This document shows, one piece after another, positions 1 to 6,294 of a stretch of DNA of 6,294 nt; the first letter of the stretch is position 1; every line of letters starts with the position of its first letter. The stretch comes from a bacterium. GTDB lineage: Bacteria; UBA9089; CG2-30-40-21; SBAY01. The stretch is from the NCBI GenBank assembly GCA_040757115.1, contig JBFLYA010000042.1, positions 1-6,294 of the forward strand, given 5' to 3'. The notes under the pieces were generated by a model. That model was not told the origin of the DNA, did not search any database, and was given only the letters and a program-made list of their open reading frames with translations. Both the position numbers and the translations under genes were made by a program.

Positions 1-1
1 A

Positions 2-91
2 GTAAATTTCGTGTCTTCACACTATTTCTACTATCGGCAAAAGACCTTTCTTTATTTAGCTAATTCGTGCCAAAAACTTCTATCATATTGA
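2..91 (+). pseudogene. possible out-of-frame remnant of the upstream CARF-HEPN gene
   Basis: From the left edge, the second reading frame is open up to a TGA at 89-91. It ends with the peptide FLYLANSCQKLLSY. Proteins of the Cas02710/Csm6-like type that I recall have an L-x-N-A/S segment shortly before their HEPN helices, so LANS could be the end of the missing N-terminal part of the gene at 67-648. That gene is read one frame away, and its own frame is closed by a TAA at 61-63. A frameshift somewhere around 65-110 would join the two. This is a tentative reading based on remembered family consensus. The stretch is short and could equally be non-coding sequence or the tail of another gene. Confidence 0.25.
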
Positions 92-648
92 GTCCTATCC
101 AAAAACTTGAACATCGAGTAATAGCAATAGCGTTTATCTTTACCTTGATGGAAAATCTTCGTAACTATCTCTTTCAAAGATACACCGGTGTAATGCTCAA
201 AAAGATAGATGGGAAATTCAAAGCATTCAACGAGTATATCAAAATAAATCCCGAGTTAGAGAAACGACTACAACAAAAGAATCTGCAGTATGAGAATAGT
301 CCTAATAGGATTGTCTTACTTGAGATTTTAAAATGGAAGAATGAAGAGATTAAAGACGATTCTCTTACAAATATCCTGAAATTTATTGAAGACCTGGAAA
401 GGGAAAAAGAGACTTCTAATTATGGCAAAATCTCTCTGTCAGATTTAAGGAACAATGGACCTCTTGCTCATGGAACTAAGGGTATATCAGAACAACTGCT
501 AAAAGAGATTTATCCACCTTACGGAAAGGATGGATTATTTAATGATACCAAAACCTTCTTGATAAAGATTTGTGATTTTAAAGGGGAGTGGCATAATCCT
601 TATGATATGATAAATCAGAAAATAATTGAATTGATGGAGCAACAGTAA
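67..648 (+). CDS. HEPN-domain protein, C-terminal part of a Csm6-like (Cas02710-type) CRISPR ribonuclease, probably truncated
   Basis: The 193-residue product contains RNNGPLAHG at residues 128-136. This fits the HEPN RNase signature R-x(4-6)-H, with the usual polar residue after Arg (R128, N129, H135) and the LAHG ending common in Cas02710/Csm6-like proteins. An earlier helical segment, FIFTLMENLRNYLFQRY, resembles the helix before the motif in that family. Family members are usually about twice this length and begin with a CARF domain that binds cyclic oligoadenylate, which then activates HEPN cleavage of RNA. No CARF domain is in frame here. The only in-frame start is a GTG six bases after a stop, without a Shine-Dalgarno sequence; the first ATG is at 148. 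I infer a frameshifted or split gene, or less likely a stand-alone HEPN protein. It lies 10 nt upstream of the RT-primase gene, which suggests one transcript and a type III CRISPR context. Confidence 0.6.
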   Translation: MPKTSIILSPIQKLEHRVIAIAFIFTLMENLRNYLFQRYTGVMLKKIDGKFKAFNEYIKINPELEKRLQQKNLQYENSPNRIVLLEILKWKNEEIKDDSLTNILKFIEDLEREKETSNYGKISLSDLRNNGPLAHGTKGISEQLLKEIYPPYGKDGLFNDTKTFLIKICDFKGEWHNPYDMINQKIIELMEQQ

Positions 649-658
649 CGGATAAAAA

Positions 659-3523
659 ATGGCAGGAGACAAAATAATTAGTTCATCCCTTTGGCATAAA
701 CTTATTTCTGAAGATAACCTCTACTCTGCCTGGCTTAAGGTAGCCGGGAATATGGGCGCAGGAGGAATAGATAGGGTTAGTATAGAGGATTTTCAACTAA
801 ATCTCCATGAAAATCTTGAGATTATCAAAACCCTGCTTGAGAAACAAGGGTATAACTTCTTACCCTTAATTAGGTTTGAAATAGATAAACCTTCCGGTGG
901 TAAACGACCTTTAGGCATACCCGCGGTAAGGGATAGAATTGTTGAACAGGCTTTACTGATGGTGCTTCAACCAGTATTTGATAAAGATTTCCTCAATTGC
1001 AGTTATGCCTATAGACCAGGTAAATCTCCACATAAGGCGCTAAATAGGGTTGAGCAGTATCTAAAAAATGGCAATCATTGGATGGTAGATGCAGATATTG
1101 ACTCGTTCTTCGAGACTATTGACCATAATCTGTTGATAAAATTTATTGAGCAGAAGATAAGTGATTTTAGAATAATTGAGCTTATAAAAAGGCTACTTAC
1201 AAAAACAGGAGAGATAGAAGATAAAGGCATATCTCAAGGGGCAGTCATCTCACCATTATTGGCTAACATCTATCTTCATCAATTTGACTTAAAGATTACT
1301 GGATATGGATATAGGTTAGTAAGATATGCTGATGATTTCTTAATTCTATGTAAATCTAAGAATGAAGCAGAAGAAGCCTTTAATCTGGCGGCTCGCACTT
1401 TGGAGGAATTGCATCTAAGAATTAATGAGGCAAAGACAAAGATACATAATTTGGAGGATGGATTTATATTCCTGGGATACCAATTTAGCCCAAAAGGGAA
1501 AAGTCCTTCCCCAAAAGCAGTGGAAAGACTCAAAAATAAGATTAAAACGGAGGCTAATCAATTGAATCCATCAAAGGAACGATTGAGGAGTATTATTTGT
1601 GGTTGGAGAGGCTACTTTAAACTTGACCCAGAAAGAGATACGGATTTGATAAAGGCACTTGAGGAAATTTTAAACACAGAACCACAATCTATCCCTGCTC
1701 ATTTAGCTCTCGCCGCTTGTGCTATAGAGGCTGGAGATATTAAAAAGGCTTATGAAATTGCCTCAAATAGAACAAAGTTGCCAGCTTCAGATGCCCCTGA
1801 AACTCATTATCAATGGGGTGTGGTTTATGATGAATTAGATAAGCCTGAGGAAGCCGCTGAAGAGTTCTTTAATACCCTGAAACTCAATCCACAACATAAA
1901 GATGCCTTTTATAGCTTAGGCTTACTTTATCTTAACCAGAAAAAGGTTGATAAATCTATTCGCTACTTTCAAAAGGCAATTCAGATTGACCCTGAGTTTG
2001 CCCTCTCCTATTATGGGCTTGGGTCAGCATTGGAACAATGGGGACTTCGTGGAGCTTCTGCAAAGGCATTTAAAAAGGCTTTTGAACTCAATCCAGAACT
2101 TAAAGAAAGTAGATGCATTAAAGAAGTAGAAAAAGGTAAAGAAAAACTACCATACAACGGATTGGATTTTAGCCTATTTTTAAATCTGTTTATGGGCAGA
2201 GAAGGGGTTTATGCTAAACAATGGGTTGATAGTGGTGGTAAAACAGGATATTTACCCGTAAGAAGTCCTTTAGGCGAAAAGGAAATTAAAGCACATTTAT
2301 CTGGCGAGCAAACTATAGGAATGTATCTTATAAGAGCAGATAATACTGTCAAGGTAATGGTGATAGATATTGATGTAAATAAAAAGATGATACTCAAGTA
2401 TAGCCTCGATGAGGAAATGATGAAAACATTTGATAAAAAGACACAGGAAGATGCTAATAAAATTAGTAGTTTTTGTAATGAATTGGGAATCAATGCCTAT
2501 ATTGAGGATAGTGGTTATAAAGGGAGACATTGCTGGTTTTTCTTTAAACAGCCTCTACGGGCTTCAGAGGTAAGGGAACTTGGGATGATTATTATGAAGA
2601 AGGTTGGTGAACCCGCAGAGGGTATTCATCGAGAACTCTTTCCTATACAAAATATGGTTTCTTCAGATGGCTTAGGTTGTCTGATTAAACTCCCATTAGG
2701 GAAACACAGGGTAACCCAAAAGCGTGCTCTATTTGTAGATTATAAGGGTATCCCTTATTCAGACCAGGCAGAATTTATAAAGGGAATAAAGTTGATAACC
2801 AACGAGGATATTAAACAGGCTATTGAAAGATTACATCTCGAAGTTCAACAAAAAGAAGAGATTTTAAAAGAGGAACCCCAAGATGAATCCATTCAGAAGG
2901 TCATTCAAGGATGTAATGTATTGAGATTTCTGGTTAATAAGGCAAAAGAAACAAAAGACCTTAATCACTACGAAAGATTAGTGCTACTTTATTCCCTGGG
3001 ACATTTAGGTGATGAAGGCAAAAGATACATCCATTATGTTATGAGTCATTGCTTAAATTATAGTTTTCATATCACCCAGCGGTGGTGTAACCGACTTCAG
3101 TATTCTCCTATAAGTTGTCCCAAAATTAGAGACTGGTTATCTAATATTACGCCAGCCATAGGTTGTTACTGTGAATTTAAATTACCAGAAGGCGGCTATC
3201 CCTCACCAGTTCTTTACGCTAATCCCAATGCTACAAAACAAATGGGGATGAAAAAAGACGCTATAGTTAGTCAACATCAACCAGTTTATATTAAAGAAGA
3301 AAAACCAACAGCACTGGCAGAAGGAGAATCTATTGATGAGATAGTGAAAAGATATATTGAGCTTAAAAAACACAAAAGAACAATTGAATTAGACCTGCAA
3401 AAACAAGAGCATAGACTTAATTCGCTATTTGATACAAAAAAGACTGATTCTATCTTGACTGAATTTGGTGTATTAAATAGAATAAACCAGGAAGACAAAA
3501 CTATTTGGATGATTGAGATTTAA
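659..3523 (+). CDS. reverse transcriptase-TPR-archaeo-eukaryotic primase fusion (CRISPR-associated RT/prim-pol)
   Basis: The 954-residue product is a probable prespacer-making polymerase. Residues 1-290 form a group II intron-like RT: AGGIDRVSIEDF near the start, KPSGGKRPLGIP (77-88), YAYRPGK (116-122), motif A VDADIDSFF with D146, GISQG (190-194), YADD (223-226) and FIFLGYQF (269-276). GWRGYFK (315-321) recalls the maturase segment; there is no HNH nuclease. Residues 345-485 hold about four TPR-like repeats ending in NP/DP. Residues 495-700 are an AEP primase core: GREGVYAKQW (513 on), IDID (D570, D572), SGYKGRH (618-624) and KLPLGKHR (677-684), much as in TOTE-type primases. Residues 750-840 resemble a PriL C-terminal domain with C752, C798, C820 and C836/C838. 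Residues 890-926 look coiled coil. All catalytic motifs appear intact. Family knowledge: CRISPR-associated prim-pols and their RT fusions occur beside cas1/cas2. RNA-derived spacer synthesis is inferred. The ATG at 659 is chosen because it places the RT N-terminus normally; the RBS is weak. Confidence 0.93.
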   Translation: MAGDKIISSSLWHKLISEDNLYSAWLKVAGNMGAGGIDRVSIEDFQLNLHENLEIIKTLLEKQGYNFLPLIRFEIDKPSGGKRPLGIPAVRDRIVEQALLMVLQPVFDKDFLNCSYAYRPGKSPHKALNRVEQYLKNGNHWMVDADIDSFFETIDHNLLIKFIEQKISDFRIIELIKRLLTKTGEIEDKGISQGAVISPLLANIYLHQFDLKITGYGYRLVRYADDFLILCKSKNEAEEAFNLAARTLEELHLRINEAKTKIHNLEDGFIFLGYQFSPKGKSPSPKAVERLKNKIKTEANQLNPSKERLRSIICGWRGYFKLDPERDTDLIKALEEILNTEPQSIPAHLALAACAIEAGDIKKAYEIASNRTKLPASDAPETHYQWGVVYDELDKPEEAAEEFFNTLKLNPQHKDAFYSLGLLYLNQKKVDKSIRYFQKAIQIDPEFALSYYGLGSALEQWGLRGASAKAFKKAFELNPELKESRCIKEVEKGKEKLPYNGLDFSLFLNLFMGREGVYAKQWVDSGGKTGYLPVRSPLGEKEIKAHLSGEQTIGMYLIRADNTVKVMVIDIDVNKKMILKYSLDEEMMKTFDKKTQEDANKISSFCNELGINAYIEDSGYKGRHCWFFFKQPLRASEVRELGMIIMKKVGEPAEGIHRELFPIQNMVSSDGLGCLIKLPLGKHRVTQKRALFVDYKGIPYSDQAEFIKGIKLITNEDIKQAIERLHLEVQQKEEILKEEPQDESIQKVIQGCNVLRFLVNKAKETKDLNHYERLVLLYSLGHLGDEGKRYIHYVMSHCLNYSFHITQRWCNRLQYSPISCPKIRDWLSNITPAIGCYCEFKLPEGGYPSPVLYANPNATKQMGMKKDAIVSQHQPVYIKEEKPTALAEGESIDEIVKRYIELKKHKRTIELDLQKQEHRLNSLFDTKKTDSILTEFGVLNRINQEDKTIWMIEI

Positions 3524-3524
3524 A

Positions 3525-4520
3525 ATGGCTACCTTATATTTAACCGAACAAGGTTCTGTAGTAAAGAAAAAGTCACGACGATTGGTAGTGGCTAAAAAAG
3601 AGGAGATTTTGGCAGAAGTTCCTACCTTCAATCTCGAAAGGGTAATTATCTATGGGAATGTCCAGATTACTACGCAGACATTAAACTTCCTTTTAGAATC
3701 AGGGATTGAAACAAGTTTTATGTCAACTCATGGGAAATTCCATGGCAGGCTTGCACCTATGGAATCAAAGAATATTCTATTACGAATTGCTCAGTATGAG
3801 CGATACTTAGATGAAGAGTTTCAAGTAAATCATAGCAAGAGAATAGTAGAGGCAAAGATAAAGAATGGGAGGACAATTATTCAGCGGTATATATCTAATC
3901 ATCCAGAAGTAGATTTTGGAAATGTGGTTGAGGAACTTGCTCAGTCCTTAAAAAGTCTTCAAAACAAAGAAAGGGTTTCAACTATATTAGGCGTAGAGGG
4001 ACAATCTACCGCTAACTATTTTCAAGCCTTTGGGAAAATGTTTAGAGGAGATCTAAAGTTTGCGGGGCGATGCCGGCGTCCCCCTAAGGACCCCATTAAT
4101 GCCCTATTAAGTTTTGGTTATATGCTGATTACTAATGAAATATTATCCATCCTTTGCGCTATAGGTTTTGACCCTTATATTGGGTATCTTCATGGCATTG
4201 ATTATGGTCGGCCATCACTTGCCCTGGATTTGGTTGAAGAATTTAGACATCCAGTAGTTGATAGATTTACCCTGAATTTGATTAATAACCATATCCTCTC
4301 TGAGGATGATTTTGAAAATAAGGGAGAGGAAGGAATCTATTTGAAAAAAGAAGCTCTGACAAAATATTTTGCTCAATATGAACAGATGATAACTCATTCA
4401 TTTACAGATTTTTCTTCAAATGAAAAGATAAATTATAGACTCTTATTTAAAAATCAGGCTTATAAATTGGCTAAAACTATTCAGACAAAAGAACCTTATC
4501 AACCTTTTTTAGTGAGATAA
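3525..4520 (+). CDS. cas1: CRISPR-associated endonuclease/integrase Cas1
   Basis: Cas1 is the metal-dependent integrase that, with Cas2, inserts prespacers at the leader-repeat junction. The 331-residue protein is a normal length and carries the conserved active-site pattern: E158 in LGVEG, H223 in YLHG, and D235/E238 in LDLVEEFR. GRCRRPPKDPINALLSFGY and the GIDYGRPSLALDL block are also typical of the family. The N-terminal 80 or so residues are the beta-rich dimerisation domain and the rest is the helical catalytic domain. The ATG at 3525 is preferred, giving the N-terminus MATLYLTEQG. An in-frame TTG at 3513 would add only four residues and overlap the previous gene. The start lies one base after the stop of the RT-primase gene, so translational coupling is likely. 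The RT is not fused to Cas1, unlike in many RT-Cas1 systems. No inactivating change is seen. Confidence 0.97.
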   Translation: MATLYLTEQGSVVKKKSRRLVVAKKEEILAEVPTFNLERVIIYGNVQITTQTLNFLLESGIETSFMSTHGKFHGRLAPMESKNILLRIAQYERYLDEEFQVNHSKRIVEAKIKNGRTIIQRYISNHPEVDFGNVVEELAQSLKSLQNKERVSTILGVEGQSTANYFQAFGKMFRGDLKFAGRCRRPPKDPINALLSFGYMLITNEILSILCAIGFDPYIGYLHGIDYGRPSLALDLVEEFRHPVVDRFTLNLINNHILSEDDFENKGEEGIYLKKEALTKYFAQYEQMITHSFTDFSSNEKINYRLLFKNQAYKLAKTIQTKEPYQPFLVR

Positions 4521-4524
4521 AAAG

Positions 4525-4800
4525 ATGTTTATAGTTGTTTCTTATGATGTCAGGAATGATAAAAAAAGGAATAAGATTGCTAATCTTATGGAAGATTATG
4601 GGACAAGAGTCCAATATAGCGTCTTTGAATGCCATTTAAATCAAAAAGTATTTGACAGGATGGTAAAGGATGTGTTAAAATATCTTCAGATTGAGAAAGA
4701 TAGTCTGCGAATCTATAAGATTTGTGAAGATTGTATTTCAAGGATAGAGGTTTACGGCGTGGGCAGAGTAACAGAAGATGAAGAAGTAATTATTATTTAA
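4525..4800 (+). CDS. cas2: CRISPR-associated protein Cas2
   Basis: Cas2 forms the central dimer that bridges two Cas1 dimers in the adaptation complex. The 91-residue product is typical in size and shows the ferredoxin-like start MFIVVSYDVRNDKKRNKI, with the conserved Asp at residue 8. It continues with GTRVQYSVFEC, the usual second-helix and strand segment, and then DSLRIYKICEDC. It begins four bases after the cas1 stop, without a clear Shine-Dalgarno sequence, which suggests translation by re-initiation. Its end abuts the array leader, the usual order of cas1-cas2-leader-array. Some Cas2 proteins have nuclease activity in vitro, but the role here is expected to be structural. Confidence 0.96.
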   Translation: MFIVVSYDVRNDKKRNKIANLMEDYGTRVQYSVFECHLNQKVFDRMVKDVLKYLQIEKDSLRIYKICEDCISRIEVYGVGRVTEDEEVIII

Positions 4801-4992
4801 AAACTGAGAATGGGGTTAGTGAAAAAATTGGTCCACCGAGAGGAACCTTGAAAAATAAGGGGAAATTGAGGTAAGTGGTGTTAAAAACAAGCAAAAATTT
4901 GTTTGATTGGAGGTAATTTTTTAATGAAAAAAAGGAGGTTATCGGAAAGTGGGTTATAAGTCTAATAGTATCAAGGGCAAAAACACACCGCA
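4801..4992 (+). promoter_or_regulatory. CRISPR leader
   Basis: This 192-nt AT-rich, gene-free stretch lies between cas2 and the first repeat, where a leader with the array promoter and integration signals is expected. It contains an inverted repeat AAACAA (4885-4890) / TTGTTT (4899-4904), two GGAGGT motifs at 4909-4914 and 4934-4939, and a -10-like TATAAG at 4955-4960. No convincing -35 box pairs with the TATAAG, so the promoter is not defined. The assignment rests on position next to cas2 and on repeat orientation: the repeats end in ATTGCGAC, a variant of the ATTGAAAC ending usual on the transcribed strand of type I/III repeats. Confidence 0.75.
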
Positions 4993-6294
4993 GTAGGAAA
5001 ATAAGACCTGATGAATAAGGGATTGCGACTAATGATAAATTATCGTAGATGGAGGCTTCAAAAAGTAGGAAAATAAGACCTGATGAATAAGGGATTGCGA
5101 CATAAGTAAGAAAATTATCAACATCTTGACTATATTTCGTAGGAAAATAAGACCTGATGAATAAGGGATTGCGACTTATCAATAGTAACAGTAGCTGCGG
5201 GTGGTGAAACTGATGTAGGAAAATAAGACCTGATGAATAAGGGATTGCGACATACCTAAATCCAGGTTTATAGCCTGGAGCTTTTTATAAGTAGGAAAAT
5301 AAGACCTGATGAATAAGGGATTGCGACATAATTCTAATATATGCTCCATTTTTATACCTTCCATTTTTAGTAGGAAAATAAGACCTGATGAATAAGGGAT
5401 TGCGACTGTTATAAATGCTATCCAAGAAAAGTTCGGAAGTCAAGCGTAGGAAAATAAGACCTGATGAATAAGGGATTGCGACTGTGGCACGGGAGGATGA
5501 AGAATCGTGTCACGGTCTGTAGGAAAATAAGACCTGATGAATAAGGGATTGCGACGTTGACCTCGACCAAAAAAAATAGCCCTCATTTGTTAGTAGGAAA
5601 ATAAGACCTGATGAATAAGGGATTGCGACACTCCCGAAATGCCTGCTACCGCTATTTTTCTCATACTGTAGGAAAATAAGACCTGATGAATAAGGGATTG
5701 CGACAATACCATCGCAATTCTAAATTTTTTCATTTTACTTGTAGGAAAATAAGACCTGATGAATAAGGGATTGCGACACATAAAGGAGCACTACAGGACA
5801 TTCTACTTTTGCGTAGGAAAATAAGACCTGATGAATAAGGGATTGCGACAAATGGTTGCGGTCCCGTAGATTTTCTTATCCGAGGTGTAGGAAAATAAGA
5901 CCTGATGAATAAGGGATTGCGACATTTTTTGTCATCCATTCTTTAATTCGAGCAATTTTTTCGTAGGAAAATAAGACCTGATGAATAAGGGATTGCGACT
6001 TCTTCTATTTCTTGTTCTAATCCATATATATTCAGTAGGAAAATAAGACCTGATGAATAAGGGATTGCGACCTCCGTCTGCCGAACCAGATGAATTACTA
6101 TTTCTTGAGTAGGAAAATAAGACCTGATGAATAAGGGATTGCGACGATATGAAGAATGGTCGTTTAGAGTAACTTCTCCTTGGTAGGAAAATAAGACCTG
6201 ATGAATAAGGGATTGCGACGTAAAAATCTGTCTTCATTATTTATTAACCTCTTGATGTAGGAAAATAAGACCTGATGAATAAGGGATTGCGACA
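4993..6294 (+). CRISPR. CRISPR array, 18 repeats and 17 full spacers, continuing past the right edge
   Basis: The repeat is 37 nt, beginning GTAGGAAAATAAGACC and ending AAGGGATTGCGAC. Repeats start at 4993, 5065, 5139, 5215, 5291, 5370, 5446, 5519, 5593, 5668, 5741, 5813, 5887, 5963, 6035, 6109, 6183 and 6257, and all 18 read as identical. Spacers measure 35, 37, 39, 39, 42, 39, 36, 37, 38, 36, 35, 37, 39, 35, 37, 37 and 37 nt, with no duplicates seen. Base 6294 is the first base after the last visible repeat, and no degenerate terminal repeat appears, so the array probably goes on. The repeat lacks a strong palindrome but contains AATAAG twice, at repeat positions 8-13 and 22-27. Transcription is inferred to be rightward, away from cas2, giving crRNAs with an 8-nt 5' tag AUUGCGAC if processed by a Cas6. 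The long, variable spacers and the upstream HEPN gene favour type III. Confidence 0.99.
5261..5286 (+). other. terminator-like hairpin inside spacer 4
   Basis: Within the fourth spacer, TCCAGG (5261-5266) and CCTGGA (5274-5279) can form a 6-bp stem with a 7-nt loop, followed by GC and five T (5282-5286). This is the shape of a rho-independent terminator, though the stem is short. It most likely reflects the source of the spacer rather than a working terminator in the array, but it could lower transcription of later spacers. Confidence 0.35.

Noticed and set aside
659-1650. A mobile group II intron encoding the RT
   Set aside because: No intron RNA domain V-like structure or HNH domain is seen, and the RT is fused in frame to TPR and primase domains within a cas operon, so it appears domesticated.
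1279-3498. Minus-strand and shifted-frame open frames inside the RT-primase gene
   Set aside because: They lie wholly within a gene with clear motifs, and their products show no recognisable domains.
3513-3524. Alternative TTG start for cas1
   Set aside because: It adds only MRFK and overlaps the upstream gene. The ATG at 3525 gives the usual Cas1 N-terminus.
4064-4084. GC-rich GGGG...GCCGGC...CCCC segment in AT-rich cas1, resembling a hairpin
   Set aside because: It encodes the conserved Cas1 segment GRCRRPPKDP, so the composition follows from protein sequence. The pairing is interrupted by mismatches.
4924-4959. 11-codon frame (MKKRRLSESGL) after a good GGAGGT in the leader
   Set aside because: It is too short to support as a gene, and purine-rich AT-rich leaders easily give such matches. 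It is kept only as part of the leader note.
4793-6237. Chain of minus-strand open frames across the array with recurring RNPLFIRSYFPT, VAIPYSSGLIFL and SQSLIHQVLFSY
   Set aside because: These are the three minus-strand translations of the 37-nt repeat, shifting frame as spacer lengths vary. They are not a repeat protein.

Overview
The window holds the adaptation end of a CRISPR-Cas locus, probably type III, from an AT-rich bacterium. All genes lie on the + strand and are packed head to tail: a HEPN-domain gene, which looks truncated or frameshifted at its 5' end, a 954-residue reverse transcriptase-TPR-primase/polymerase fusion, cas1, cas2, a leader of about 190 nt, and a CRISPR array that runs off the right edge. 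The host cannot be placed taxonomically from this sequence. The AT-rich composition, the group II intron-like RT and the TOTE-type primase domain only suggest a bacterium, perhaps an uncultivated or thermophilic lineage. No rRNA, tRNA or housekeeping gene is present to help.

Layout: 1-648 carries the 3' part of a Csm6-like (Cas02710-type) CARF-HEPN ribonuclease gene. The HEPN motif R-N-x5-H is intact, but the N-terminal CARF half is not in frame with it. 659-3523 encodes the RT-TPR-AEP fusion. It has a complete RT with a YADD box, a short maturase-like WRGYF tail, about four TPR-like repeats, an archaeo-eukaryotic primase (AEP) core with DxD and SGxKGxH motifs, a cysteine-containing PriL-like C-terminal domain and a final coiled coil. 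3525-4520 is cas1 and 4525-4800 is cas2, separated by 1 and 4 nt, so translation is likely coupled. 4801-4992 is the leader. From 4993 there are 18 apparently identical 37-nt repeats and 17 complete spacers of 35-42 nt.

How the parts may work together (inference): Cas1-Cas2 integrates prespacers at the leader end of the array. The RT-primase fusion could turn RNA fragments into DNA, with the RT domain copying RNA and the primase domain supplying primers or the second strand, so that RNA-derived spacers can be stored. The HEPN protein would be an accessory RNase activated by cyclic oligoadenylate from a type III effector encoded outside the window. No effector gene, cas6 or cas10 is visible here.

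The most interesting points are the single-chain RT-TPR-primase beside free-standing cas1/cas2, the damaged or split HEPN gene, and spacers that may derive from transcript ends. Several of those spacers read on the minus strand as gene starts, and one carries a terminator-like hairpin.
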